Positions 8,875 to 18,614 of a DNA stretch of 64,000 nt are shown here, piece by piece. The notes under the pieces were generated by a model that was not told the DNA's origin, did no database searches, and was given only the letters and a program-made list of their open reading frames with translations. The position numbers and the translations under genes are program-made. Source of the DNA: Bacillus sp. FJAT-45350 (GTDB lineage Bacteria; Bacillota; Bacilli; Bacillales; NISU01). How positions within the stretch are numbered: the stretch's first letter is position 1; each line of letters starts with the position of its first letter. The stretch is taken from assembly GCF_002335805.1 (NCBI RefSeq), contig NZ_NISU01000002.1, positions 14,838-78,837 of the forward strand, given 5' to 3'.

Positions 8875-10608
8875 GTGCGTAATTGGCTGACGTTATTAAC
8901 TTTCTTAACAACATTACTAGTGTTAACAACTACTAATGCAGAGGCTAGCGGAGAAAAACGAGTAACAATTTTATTAAATACTACCCAAATCTATGAAGGT
9001 GAGAAACTACTACATAGTAGGGAGCCTCATGTTGTTAGAAATGGTGTAACTTATGTATCTATGCGTTCTGTTGCACAATTATTTGGATTTACGATTTCAT
9101 ATAATGAGGTAACTAGACAAGCAATTATGCAGAATTCGAGTATGGATATTCGATTTGTAGCGAATCAAACGTCTTATCAGTATAATGGCTCAAGTGCGAA
9201 CTTAAAGCATGGTATGCCATATATTGAAAGGGGAACGCTAATGTTGCCATTACGTGTGGTCGCTGAGCATGCAAATGCGAATATTGTACCGAAGCTAGCA
9301 GAACAGAAGGTCGATTTAGTAGTCAGATCAGGACAATCAAAAGAGCAAGTATCAACAATAGAAGCAAATTTTGAAACAGACAAAGCTTTCTATAAAATGG
9401 GAGAGACGATTCAGTACCGTGACATGAGCAAGAACGGTGGTACATCGATTATTCGTCATACATGGTCAAATCGTGAACCGGCATTTTTTCAACCGGGTAG
9501 ACAAACAATCACTCTCGAAATTGAAAATAATCGTGGCGAAATAAGTCAAACTTCCCGTACGATTACGATAAACGATGAAGTGTTATATACGAAGGACCAA
9601 TATCTAATGAAGCATTCACCTATTGGTGATAAGATTTCAATTGATCGTCATAGTGTGCTAACCTACCCAGTTATCGCAAAAGAGATAGAGGAAGTTGAGC
9701 ATTATTTAGTTAGAAGCAATAGTCCAGAAAAGATTCATCGTGAAGGGGTTTTCTATCAGGATACTGCTGAAGGAGATGTACGTCTCTTTATTCACCATGA
9801 AAACGCTCGAGAAGAAAATACTAATTTATATGTCATTGCAAGACATAGAGGAAACCAACCCGTCCTTGTTACTCAAAAAGGTCTTGGGATTGGTGGGCCA
9901 AACCAGTATGTATCATTTGCTGGGAAAAGTGCAACGACTAGATATTTGCAATCGCTAAGTTCAGGTCAAGAGAATCAATTTGTCATTCAACCAGGGGAAG
10001 CTGTTGTCCTTCTCCCGCAGTTGAGTTCGGTACCTATCAGAAAAGGGCAAACAGTAACGGCAATCGCTGATTTTTATACGCCGGTGCCAATGGAATATCA
10101 GATAATTGCCCTTGATAGTAATAATAAATTGGCTGATACGTTACCATTTTTAAGAGGGGTCAATCCATTAAGGGATGGAATCCATATTCGTGGATCATTT
10201 CCTAAAGGAAACAAAAAAGTAACAGTGAAAGAGACTCTTGGCATTGAGATGGGACGTCTAATCATTGCTGATGGAGGAGTAGATTCCTTTGTTACTGGCA
10301 CTGATATAATGACGAAAACAGATGAAAGAAACCTAGGTAATTTTGGTGTAGTTTATACAATTCAACTTGAAAAAGTGGCACCAAATACAACTATATTATT
10401 AAATCCACGAGGAGGCCAATATGCTGGCTCCTTCATAGTGAATGGGAAAGTGGTAGGTACTCCAGAGCAAGGTATCCTTGAAGGGCCTACTGAAGCGGTT
10501 CCTTTATATCGTACTGGTTCACGTGAAGAGCGTGTAGAGTTGAAATTCATGCCTCCAGCGGGTAGTAACTTACCTATTAATCTATTATTTATTCCTCAAA
10601 ATAACTAA
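8875..10608 (+). CDS. Secreted stalk-domain protein of unknown function
   Basis: The 577-aa protein starts at GTG behind a TTAGGAGG site. A signal peptide spans about 1-25. A stalk (copper amine oxidase N-like) domain spans about 28-140, with paired motifs TYVSMRSVAQLFGF and LMLPLRVVAEHA. Residues 150-225 look like a PKD/Ig-type beta domain (KMGETIQYRD, WSNREPAFFQPGRQTITLE). The rest (about 235-577) is beta-rich with no motif I recognise, including IIADGG and LNPRGGQYAG. No catalytic signature is evident. The position among wall hydrolases suggests a structural or adhesive envelope role, but that is inference only. Confidence 0.75.
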   Translation: MRNWLTLLTFLTTLLVLTTTNAEASGEKRVTILLNTTQIYEGEKLLHSREPHVVRNGVTYVSMRSVAQLFGFTISYNEVTRQAIMQNSSMDIRFVANQTSYQYNGSSANLKHGMPYIERGTLMLPLRVVAEHANANIVPKLAEQKVDLVVRSGQSKEQVSTIEANFETDKAFYKMGETIQYRDMSKNGGTSIIRHTWSNREPAFFQPGRQTITLEIENNRGEISQTSRTITINDEVLYTKDQYLMKHSPIGDKISIDRHSVLTYPVIAKEIEEVEHYLVRSNSPEKIHREGVFYQDTAEGDVRLFIHHENAREENTNLYVIARHRGNQPVLVTQKGLGIGGPNQYVSFAGKSATTRYLQSLSSGQENQFVIQPGEAVVLLPQLSSVPIRKGQTVTAIADFYTPVPMEYQIIALDSNNKLADTLPFLRGVNPLRDGIHIRGSFPKGNKKVTVKETLGIEMGRLIIADGGVDSFVTGTDIMTKTDERNLGNFGVVYTIQLEKVAPNTTILLNPRGGQYAGSFIVNGKVVGTPEQGILEGPTEAVPLYRTGSREERVELKFMPPAGSNLPINLLFIPQNN

Positions 10609-10616
10609 ACTTAGTT

Positions 10617-10670
10617 GAAGAAGGCTATCTAAAAGGAACTATTCCTCTTAGGTAGCCTTCTTCTTATTTT
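10617..10670 (+). terminator. Intrinsic terminator after the stalk-domain gene
   Basis: A long stem GAAGAAGGCTATCTAA pairs with TTAGGTAGCCTTCTTC, with a loop of about 15 bases and a T-rich run behind it. Confidence 0.82.
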
Positions 10671-10698
10671 TTCCTTCCTTACATTAAATTTGACATTT

Positions 10699-10712
10699 TA
10701 TTACCAATAACC
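10699..10712 (+). promoter_or_regulatory. Motif shared by the two S-layer-type genes
   Basis: TTATTACCAATAAC lies 127 bases upstream of the 1051-aa SLH protein. The same motif with one change, TTATTACCGATAAC, lies on the minus strand upstream of the neighbouring 613-aa SLH protein (15939-15952). It may be a shared regulatory site. Confidence 0.35.
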
Positions 10713-10838
10713 TCCGATAGATATAAAGTTAGATATCAAGTAAAGTATAACTTGTGAAAGGCACTAAACAAGATTAACAAATAGCATCTTACAAGGTAGC
10801 TATTAAAATACTAAAACACATCAGGGGGAATTTACATT

Positions 10839-13800
10839 ATGTCTTATCAACCAAAGTCTTACCGCAAGTTTTTAGCTGCTTCATTATCTGCTGCAATGGT
10901 AGCAACAGTTGCTGCACCAATGATGCCAACACAAGTAGCTGCTGCAGGAACAAATTTTGCTGACGTTAAAGAAGGTCAGTTTTATACAGAAGCTGTTACA
11001 AAAATGGCTCAAGCAGAGTTCATTCAAGGGTTCTCAGCTACTGAATTTGGTACAAATTCTGACTTACTACGTCGTGATGCTGCAGTTCTTTTTTCAAGAA
11101 TTCTAGAGTGGGATGTTAACAGTGTTGATGCTTCAAGTTTCACAGATGTTCAGACTGACCGCTATTACCATAATGCAGTTGCAAAAGCTGCAGAAGTTGG
11201 ATTAATCCGTGGTAAAACTGAAACAACATTTGCACCAGCTGATAAATTGACTCGTGGTGAGATGGCAGTACTTTTAACGCGTGCATTTAACTTAGAAGTT
11301 GACCAAACAGTTGAAGTACCTTTAACTGACATAGCTGGTCATGCTTACGAAAATGAAATTAAAGCTGTGTACCAAGCTGGTTTAACGACTGGTTATCCAA
11401 ACGGTACATTCCAAGCAGGAAACACAGTAACACGTGCTGAATTCGCTACATTCTTATTCCGTGAAGCTTCAGTACAAGAAAAAGTTGAAGCTCGTATTGG
11501 TACTGATGTTATTACTCCTGAAGTTGTAGAAATTACTGCTGTAGCTAACAATAACAATACAGTAACAGTTACTGGTGAAGTGACAAATGCTGATAAGGTA
11601 GAAATTACATTAAACAATGAAACAAAAGAAGTGGAAGTAAATGAAGAAGGTAAGTTTGAATATACATCAGAAGCATTACCGGTAGGAGCTTACACAGTAT
11701 CAGTTGTAGCTTACAATAACGGTGTTGCATCGGAAACGAAAACGACTAATGTAGCGGTAGTATCTGCTGAAACTGGTGTTGCTGGTTTCGTTGCACTTGA
11801 AGGTACGGATAATGATGGATTTAAAGTTTCTGTAGATGGTAAAGAGGCTGTAACAAATAGTGATGGTTATTTTGCAATTGGAGGAATAACAGCTGGTGAA
11901 CATACAGTTACTATCAGCAAAGCAGGCTATGCAACTAAAGAAGTAAAAGTTAAAGTGTTGGATGAAAAAGCAACAGGTGTTGTTATTAATGACTTAGTGT
12001 CATTATCACAATCAAATATTGAAGTTTCATCTGTGGTAGTAGATAGTGTAACCGGTGCTGCTGTTGAAGGTGCAGACGTGAAGTTTGAGGTATACAACGA
12101 AGAAGATGGCGTGTGGGAAGAATTAACTTCTACGACAACAAATGCTACTGGCGCTTATGAGATTAATAATGAAAGTGGAAGTATCTTAGATTTTAATGAT
12201 AAACTACGTCTACAAATCTCAAAAGAATTATCTTCAGATAACTTAGATGAAGTATATCATTCTACGGAGTGGATTGAGTTTGATATTCCAGCTGACCAAG
12301 TGGAAATTGGACTTGATGGAGTAGAATTAGTACCAGTTGAAGAATTAACATTTGCTGGTTCAATACTAGACGGTACTACTGAAATTGATGGGGCGACTAT
12401 TGAATTCCTTGATGGAGAAGGTAATGAATTATTTACAGTTAACTCAAATTCTGATGGTGAATTTGAAGTTGAAGAACTTACGTTACCAACAGGTGAATAC
12501 TTTGTACGTGTAGATTTTGAAGGTGATGTGTCATCTCCATTTGCAATCTATACTACTGTTCTTAATGTAACAGAAGGCCAAGATATTGATAATAGTATTA
12601 ACCTAGTAAAAGGTTTTGACGTAGAAGCAACAATTGGAGCTGAAGGTGTAGCTGCAACTATAAGAAATGGTGCTACAGTAACTGCTGAATTAGTTAAGAA
12701 TGGTGTAGTTGTTGATACTGATGAAGTAACTCCTAATAGTGCAGTAGCTTCTGTACAATTTGACTTTGACCGTATCCCAGCTGGAGAATACAAAGTTCGT
12801 GTATCTGGAGAGTACGTTCAAGTAAAAGAGTTTGATCTAACAGTTAGAAATCAAACTGCAGTTAACACTATTGAAGGTAATGTAGCATTAGCTGGTACAA
12901 TTTCTGGAGCTGTAACTGCAGCTGGAGATAATGCAACAGTTCGCTTAATGCAAAACGGTGAAGTAGTAGATTCAGTAAGAACTACTGGAGATACATTCAC
13001 ATTCACAAGTTTACCAGTTGGAGATTACAACCTTGAAGTATCACAACGAGGTTTTGTAACGAAAACAGTAGAAAGAGTAACAGTTACAAGAAATAATCAA
13101 GCAACTCCTACTGCAATTAGCCTTACTGCAGTTTCGACTACTGCTTCAGTTGAAGGTTACGTTCGTACTCAAGGTAGCTTAGCTGCTGCTAACGATGCAA
13201 CAGTAACTTATTACGCTCTTGCTGTACAAGATGGAAACGAAGCTGTTGACGCTGGAACAATAATGAAAGAAGAAGATGTGACAGCTGGTAAGTATACAAT
13301 GAATGATTTATTACCAGGTACGTACCAAGTGGTTGTTCGTGATGGTGGAAACCATGAAACGTTTGTAACAACAATTACAGTTGCTGCTGGAGATGAAAGA
13401 AAGAATGTAAACTATCTACTTGAAAAAGGTGGAGAAGCGTCGTTAGAGTTAGAATTAGTTGATGAAGATGGTAACGAGTTGGATGCAAGTGATTTAGCAG
13501 TAACTTATTCAATCTATGATGCATATGCAGATTCAAGTGACGGATCAGAAGATGTTGCACTTGTTACTGGTTCAACAACTGGGGACTCACTAACATTTAA
13601 TAACCTTGCTGCTGGAACGTACACAGTGAAGTTATCTGCTGATGGATACAATGATGTAACTCGTCAAATCACAGTAACGAAAAATGAAGAAAGAACAGTT
13701 CAAGTATCATTTACAACTGTAGCAGCAAACCCTGCATATAATGTAAATGTACGAGTAGTTAACGCTGAGACAAATGCTAACTTTGAAAATGCAACAGTAG

Positions 13801-13994
13801 TAGCGTTCGATAAAGATGGAGAAATTGTTGAAATGGATACTACTTCGGGTACTGGACAAGTAACTTTAGAATTAACAAGAGGAACTTATACTCTAGCAGT
13901 TATTGAAAATGGTCACATTGTTGCAAAACAAGAAGTAACTGTAAATAACAGAAACGTAAATGCACAATTAGTGCAATTAGTTGAAGTTAAGTAA
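10839..13994 (+). CDS. Large SLH-domain S-layer-type surface protein
   Basis: At 1051 aa this is the longest protein in the window. A signal peptide of about 36 residues ends near VAAAG. Three SLH repeats span about 37-85, 95-150 and 158-210, with motifs LTRGEMAVLLTRA and VTRAEFATFLFRE. The remaining 830 residues are a string of beta-sandwich units of carboxypeptidase-regulatory or Ig type. Repeated cues are a short LPVGAYTV / IPAGEYKV / LPTGEYFV turn before each domain end and TTNATGAYEI or VTNSDGYFAI starts. The protein is acidic. The very strong GGGGGA site, bias to GCT/GGT/CGT codons and isolated transcription unit suggest high expression, so it may be a major S-layer subunit (inference). 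SecA2/SlaP are the probable exporters. Confidence 0.88.
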   Translation: MSYQPKSYRKFLAASLSAAMVATVAAPMMPTQVAAAGTNFADVKEGQFYTEAVTKMAQAEFIQGFSATEFGTNSDLLRRDAAVLFSRILEWDVNSVDASSFTDVQTDRYYHNAVAKAAEVGLIRGKTETTFAPADKLTRGEMAVLLTRAFNLEVDQTVEVPLTDIAGHAYENEIKAVYQAGLTTGYPNGTFQAGNTVTRAEFATFLFREASVQEKVEARIGTDVITPEVVEITAVANNNNTVTVTGEVTNADKVEITLNNETKEVEVNEEGKFEYTSEALPVGAYTVSVVAYNNGVASETKTTNVAVVSAETGVAGFVALEGTDNDGFKVSVDGKEAVTNSDGYFAIGGITAGEHTVTISKAGYATKEVKVKVLDEKATGVVINDLVSLSQSNIEVSSVVVDSVTGAAVEGADVKFEVYNEEDGVWEELTSTTTNATGAYEINNESGSILDFNDKLRLQISKELSSDNLDEVYHSTEWIEFDIPADQVEIGLDGVELVPVEELTFAGSILDGTTEIDGATIEFLDGEGNELFTVNSNSDGEFEVEELTLPTGEYFVRVDFEGDVSSPFAIYTTVLNVTEGQDIDNSINLVKGFDVEATIGAEGVAATIRNGATVTAELVKNGVVVDTDEVTPNSAVASVQFDFDRIPAGEYKVRVSGEYVQVKEFDLTVRNQTAVNTIEGNVALAGTISGAVTAAGDNATVRLMQNGEVVDSVRTTGDTFTFTSLPVGDYNLEVSQRGFVTKTVERVTVTRNNQATPTAISLTAVSTTASVEGYVRTQGSLAAANDATVTYYALAVQDGNEAVDAGTIMKEEDVTAGKYTMNDLLPGTYQVVVRDGGNHETFVTTITVAAGDERKNVNYLLEKGGEASLELELVDEDGNELDASDLAVTYSIYDAYADSSDGSEDVALVTGSTTGDSLTFNNLAAGTYTVKLSADGYNDVTRQITVTKNEERTVQVSFTTVAANPAYNVNVRVVNAETNANFENATVVAFDKDGEIVEMDTTSGTGQVTLELTRGTYTLAVIENGHIVAKQEVTVNNRNVNAQLVQLVEVK

Positions 13995-14008
13995 TTGTTG
14001 TATAGAAG

Positions 14009-14042
14009 AAAAAGCTAGATGCCTAGGCATCTAGCTTTTTTG
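14009..14042. terminator. Bidirectional terminator between convergent SLH genes
   Basis: A near-perfect palindrome centred on GCCTAGGC, with arms AAAAAGCTAGAT and ATCTAGCTTTTT, sits between the stop codons of the 1051-aa and 613-aa SLH proteins. It can end transcription in both directions. Confidence 0.9.
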
Positions 14043-14060
14043 TCATTTAATAAGAAGATG

Positions 14061-15902
14061 TTACCTTCCGAATAACCCTTCTGTTTCCATAATGCGGTAA
14101 ATCATTGTTGAAGCTTGAGCTATAGTAAGAGTACCGTTCGCGCCTTTTGGTTCAAACTTTCCTCCGGTACCTTGCATAATTCCTGCACGTGTAACAGCTT
14201 CAACATAAGGACGTGCCCATGGTGCAATATCTGCTACATCGCTGTAGTTACGAACGAGGGTTCTGTTGATACGTTCCATATTTCCGATATCATTCGTACG
14301 TAATTTTAAGGCACGAGAGACGAAAATAGCAGCTTCTTGACGTGTTAAAATATTATCTGGGTCCATAATGTTTTGACCGTTTGCGTCTGTTCCAACACCT
14401 TGTAATAATCCGTTGTTAACAGCAGTCATTAAATAGCCTAGTACATCATAACCATAGTAATCTGTTTCTTCGGTATTTCCTAGTTTTGTAGTTACTACAG
14501 ACCCAATAGTAAAGTTATCGCCAGCATTTAGTTGGTGGTTGTTTCCTAAAGTAATAACTATCTGGTTAGAGCTAGTTGTTACCGATGGAGACCCTAATAC
14601 CGGAATATTACTTATTGCACTTTCTAACTCTGTTTGTGTGTCACCTGAAAGACCATTAGGTACATTGATTGTGATAACATCACCACTTGTCGCTGAACCA
14701 GCAATAGTAGCACTACCTACAGAGGAGGGATTTAGTTGAATTGTATCACTTGTCGAATTACTATTAAATTCATAGCCTGTTGGAATAGTAAGAGTAGTAG
14801 ATTTAAACTCTTCCACTACATCAGCAAAATGAGCATTATACTCAACTGGCATCCAACCCATCGCTTTTGCAGTCATTGCAGCAAAGTCAAGGCGTTTAAT
14901 ATCTTCATTTACAGCATCTGAGAAATTTGTATTAAAATCATTTGTAAATCTAGGTAGTTCTCTTTGTGGAACGATAACTCCTTTATATGCTAATCCTAGT
15001 ACATACGGCTGATACCAGCTCTCATTTGGCAATCCAAAAGTTTGATAGTTTAAAGTTGCAGCATATGTTCCAAAATCTGAAATTGTTGTTGTTACTGTAC
15101 TACGACGGCTATCAACAACACCACCAACTGGAATCCATTCACCATTAATATTCTTAGCGATTGTAACGTTATGTTTAGCAACTGATGATGGTAAGTCTAC
15201 ATCGTATTCAATTGTTAATGTACCAGGGCGAGATGGTTTAACTGCACCTACGTTGCCATTTACATCAGAAATTTTAATTTGGTTACTAATAAACGTTAAA
15301 TTATTAGTGCTTTGTGGCTTTTGTCCAACTTGGAATAAAACTTCTTGGTTGGGAGCTACTGCACTCGTGCTAGTTCCGTCAACCAGAAAACTACTACGAC
15401 CAAACTCCATTGAAATTTCACGATTAAATGCTTCAATTCTACGATCACTATACTCTGTTAAGAATTTTGCTCCAGGGTTATTCATATGGTAATACTGGAA
15501 GTTAAGTTCAATTTGGTCTTCACCTTCGTTAACATTTAACGTCATTTTATAATTTCCAGAGCGTGATAATCCAGTTCTAAAGTTTGATACACCTTCTGTA
15601 GCATCAAACTTCTTACCAGTTGCATCAACGGTTGTTACTGAATTAACTGGAGAACCTCCATCATTTTCTTCAATTGAAAACTCCAAATCTAACAAGTTAG
15701 AAGTAGTTCTAAGCAGTGAAGATTCAATTGTGAGGGTATAGTTACCGTTAGTACTGTTTACTTCCACATCCTCGGAAACATTTTGAGTTGGACCATTAAG
15801 GCCTGCATCCAAACTAGGGTTTGCAAAGTCTGCAAATCCAGTTGTACCAAACACTGGTAGTGCTAGTACAGATGCTAAAACTACTGCAACAAGCTTTTTC
15901 AT
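14061..15902 (-). CDS. SLH-domain surface protein with C-terminal SLH region carrying an insertion
   Basis: The 613-aa protein has a signal peptide (about 1-25) and beta-rich N-terminal domains to about residue 300. Its SLH region is C-terminal, opposite to its neighbours. The first SLH begins near 325 (DIKRLDFAAMTAKAMGW) and reaches FADV near 359. It is then interrupted by about 118 residues rich in Ser/Thr/Gly before resuming at DYYGYDVLGYLM near 484. Further SLH units end in NILTRQEAAIFVSRAL and LTIAQASTMIYRIM. The N-terminal part has WYQPYVLGLAYKGV just before the SLH region, typical of such proteins. The start follows TAGGAGG. The enzymatic role, if any, is not evident, and a second structural S-layer component is plausible. 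Confidence 0.82.
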   Translation of the reverse strand: MKKLVAVVLASVLALPVFGTTGFADFANPSLDAGLNGPTQNVSEDVEVNSTNGNYTLTIESSLLRTTSNLLDLEFSIEENDGGSPVNSVTTVDATGKKFDATEGVSNFRTGLSRSGNYKMTLNVNEGEDQIELNFQYYHMNNPGAKFLTEYSDRRIEAFNREISMEFGRSSFLVDGTSTSAVAPNQEVLFQVGQKPQSTNNLTFISNQIKISDVNGNVGAVKPSRPGTLTIEYDVDLPSSVAKHNVTIAKNINGEWIPVGGVVDSRRSTVTTTISDFGTYAATLNYQTFGLPNESWYQPYVLGLAYKGVIVPQRELPRFTNDFNTNFSDAVNEDIKRLDFAAMTAKAMGWMPVEYNAHFADVVEEFKSTTLTIPTGYEFNSNSTSDTIQLNPSSVGSATIAGSATSGDVITINVPNGLSGDTQTELESAISNIPVLGSPSVTTSSNQIVITLGNNHQLNAGDNFTIGSVVTTKLGNTEETDYYGYDVLGYLMTAVNNGLLQGVGTDANGQNIMDPDNILTRQEAAIFVSRALKLRTNDIGNMERINRTLVRNYSDVADIAPWARPYVEAVTRAGIMQGTGGKFEPKGANGTLTIAQASTMIYRIMETEGLFGR

Positions 15903-16229
15903 AATATTCCTCCTAAAAAATTTTATTGATTCAAGAATGTTATCGGTAATAACTAGTAATAATTTAATAGTTTTTTTGAAAAATTACCAATAAAGATACT
16001 TGTATCCTATTAACTAGTAATTTAGTTACATAGAAAAATATATCACTTTCAGTTAATAAATGCCACAAAATTTTTTGTTATTTTTACACATTTCAGTATG
16101 TTAATTGGGATAGTATATTTACCTTTCTTTTATCGTCGACCTCTTACCTATGTGCAAAGGTTTAATAATCTTGTAGAATAGTGTATATAGAGGTAGAAAT
16201 CTGTCAGTACAAGAGATTGGAGATTAAAA
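15903..16229. promoter_or_regulatory. 327-bp divergent promoter region
   Basis: It lies between the minus-strand SLH gene and the plus-strand phosphodiester glycosidase gene. It contains the minus-strand motif TTATTACCGATAAC at 15939-15952 and the related plus-strand ATTACCAATAA at about 15982. Several CTAGTAAT-like words also occur here. No gene and no consensus promoter were found. Confidence 0.45.
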
Positions 16230-18491
16230 ATGAAACGTAATAGGTTATTAGTGTATGTAGCTATGTTTCTAGTATGGATTGTTTTTGCAGCACCGACTAT
16301 TGAAGCAAGTGGTGTTTATGGACAAAAAGTATCTTATACTAAAATGGAACTTGCACCAGGTGTTAATTATTATCAAGAGCATTATGGTAGTAGTAGTTTT
16401 AAACGTGCAATTAATTTAGTTGAGATGGATGCGAAGAGTGGGAAGTTAGATTTATACATTCCATCACCTTTAAATCAACTTTCAACAACAACTCAGCAAG
16501 CTATTAATAATACTTATGATGGGCATTATGTTGTAGGTGCTATAAATGGGGCTTTCTTTGTTCCGGCGAGTGGATTCCCTGCAAATCTTATCATAAAAAA
16601 TAATCGAATCATTAATTATGGTACTTTATCAGCTGATGCTAATGGACCAATAAATCAACAGGCTGCGTTCGGAATGTTAAAGGATGGTCAGGCTCATATT
16701 GGGGGATATAATACAAAACTCACTTTTACACATAACGGACAAAGCACTCCAATAGCATCTGTCAATAGTGGTAGACTAACATCCGAGATGGTTCTTTTCA
16801 CACCAACATACCACCGTTCTAAACCAGGAGATAATCCAAGTCCTTATGCCACAGAGTTTGTTATTACAAACACATCTCAAGATGCTTCACACTTTTCTTT
16901 TGGTCAAACAGTAACAGGAACAGTTTCTGAAATTATTCCCTTTGGACAACAGGCAAATGCGACAATTCCTGAAGAAGGGTTTGTTATTTCCGCTAATGGA
17001 CAAGCATTGGCAACAAAGCTAGCTGGTGTACAAATTGGCGACAAAGTGACGATTCAGGCGTCCATTGACCAAACATGGAAGGATGCTGAGTATATGCTTG
17101 CTACTGGACCAGAGTTGGTAAAAGATGGAAAAGTTGCAATTGGGATGAATCCAACTAGCTCTTTTGCGGCACATAGACAACCGAGAACAGCAATTGGTAT
17201 ATCGAAAGACCGTTCACAAATCTTTATGGTTACTGTTGATGGAAGACAAGCTGGTTATAGTGATGGAACTAGTTTAGAAGACTTAGCAAAATACCTGATT
17301 AGTAAAGGGGCGCATCATGCCATAAATCTAGATGGTGGCGGGTCAACAACAATGGCAGCAAGACTCAAGGGATTTGACTATCCAGTAGTGGTGAATCGGC
17401 CATCAGATGGTAGTCAGAGAAGGGTATCTGCTACGTTACAGGTAATTAGTTCTACGCCACCTGAACCAGTTACAGAACCAATGCTTGTAATAGATTCATT
17501 AGATACTGTTGAAAAATGGCAGGCTGAATCAGCTAGGGCAACGACAAATTTAGCAAAAGCTGGACAGTTTGAGCCAATACGTATAGGCAATTCTTCTGCA
17601 AAATTATCATATGATTTTACTAATCATAATGAGGGTACATCAGCAGCCTATTTGAGTGCTAGGAATCCAATAATGTTAAAAGGTAAACCTCAGGAAATAG
17701 GTGTTTGGGCGTTCGGGGAAGGCCATTCACATTGGCTCAGAGGGAATATTGTCGATCGTAATGGGAATAGACATACGATTAATTTTACACAGGAAGGGCA
17801 ATTTGAGTGGATTGGTTGGCGTTATGTAAAAGCAAAAGTCCCAGCTGATATAGCATATCCTATTTATTTTGAACGAATCTATCTTGCTCAACCAAATGAA
17901 AGTATGAAAACTAAAGGCACTGTTTACTTCGACCAAATAGAAGCGATCTATAGTCCTGCTTATAAAGTAGAACGCTTTAAAGACGTACAGTCTAGCCATT
18001 GGGCTTTTAATGATATTGTTGAGTTGAACAATAGAAACGTAATTACTGGATTTTTTGATGGCTCCTTTAAACCGAATGAAAGTATCACTCGTTTACAAGC
18101 AGCTATCATGCTTTCACGTGAGCTTAAATTAAAAACAGATACTAAACAAATTTCTGAATTTAGAGATATCAATATAAATCACCCCTACTATGATGTCATA
18201 GCAACGATAGCAGCTCAAGGTCTAATTACAGGAAAAAGAGAAGGCTATTTTGATCCAAGTGATACTTTAACAAGAGCGGAAATGGCAGTTATTGTTGAAC
18301 GGGCATACCAATTAACTGGAACTAGTTCTGTTCAATTTGTTGATGTCCCATCAACTCACTGGGCAGAGCCTGCAATTCAAGCATTAGCAGCAAACCAGAT
18401 AACAGGTGGGTATCCTGATGGAACTTATCGTCCAAGTAAATCAATAACAAGGGCGGAGTTTTCGTCATTTTTATATCGTGTGATTCGATAA
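16230..18491 (+). CDS. SLH-anchored phosphodiester glycosidase (NAGPA family)
   Basis: The 753-aa secreted protein has a signal peptide (about 1-26). The N-acetylglucosamine-1-phosphodiester alpha-N-acetylglucosaminidase-type domain (PF09992) spans about 85-410, with GAINGAFF, TAIGISKDRSQIFMVTVDG and the family signature INLDGGGSTTM near 370. A beta-rich module at about 420-580 could be carbohydrate-binding. Three SLH repeats close the protein at about 585-630, 645-695 and 705-753, with motifs ITRLQAAIMLSREL, LTRAEMAVIVERAY and ITRAEFSSFLYRVI. The family splits phosphodiester-linked sugars, and a wall or exopolysaccharide substrate is likely here but unproven. The ribosome binding site is weaker (GATTGGAG) than that of its neighbours. 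Confidence 0.87.
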   Translation: MKRNRLLVYVAMFLVWIVFAAPTIEASGVYGQKVSYTKMELAPGVNYYQEHYGSSSFKRAINLVEMDAKSGKLDLYIPSPLNQLSTTTQQAINNTYDGHYVVGAINGAFFVPASGFPANLIIKNNRIINYGTLSADANGPINQQAAFGMLKDGQAHIGGYNTKLTFTHNGQSTPIASVNSGRLTSEMVLFTPTYHRSKPGDNPSPYATEFVITNTSQDASHFSFGQTVTGTVSEIIPFGQQANATIPEEGFVISANGQALATKLAGVQIGDKVTIQASIDQTWKDAEYMLATGPELVKDGKVAIGMNPTSSFAAHRQPRTAIGISKDRSQIFMVTVDGRQAGYSDGTSLEDLAKYLISKGAHHAINLDGGGSTTMAARLKGFDYPVVVNRPSDGSQRRVSATLQVISSTPPEPVTEPMLVIDSLDTVEKWQAESARATTNLAKAGQFEPIRIGNSSAKLSYDFTNHNEGTSAAYLSARNPIMLKGKPQEIGVWAFGEGHSHWLRGNIVDRNGNRHTINFTQEGQFEWIGWRYVKAKVPADIAYPIYFERIYLAQPNESMKTKGTVYFDQIEAIYSPAYKVERFKDVQSSHWAFNDIVELNNRNVITGFFDGSFKPNESITRLQAAIMLSRELKLKTDTKQISEFRDININHPYYDVIATIAAQGLITGKREGYFDPSDTLTRAEMAVIVERAYQLTGTSSVQFVDVPSTHWAEPAIQALAANQITGGYPDGTYRPSKSITRAEFSSFLYRVIR

Positions 18492-18614
18492 TATTTGTCA
18501 AAGTCTATTAATCTCACTAAAAGTCTATTTTCTTTTGACAGGTTTTGATAGAATATAGTAAGTCAATGTGTTGTTTAGTATCTAATCTTTTTTATGCTGA
18601 AAGGAGTTTTATAT

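Noticed and set aside
11393-13560. Several minus-strand open frames of 60-81 codons inside the large SLH gene
   Set aside because: They are shadows of the biased codon use of the S-layer gene, with low-complexity His/Leu-rich products and no ribosome binding sites.
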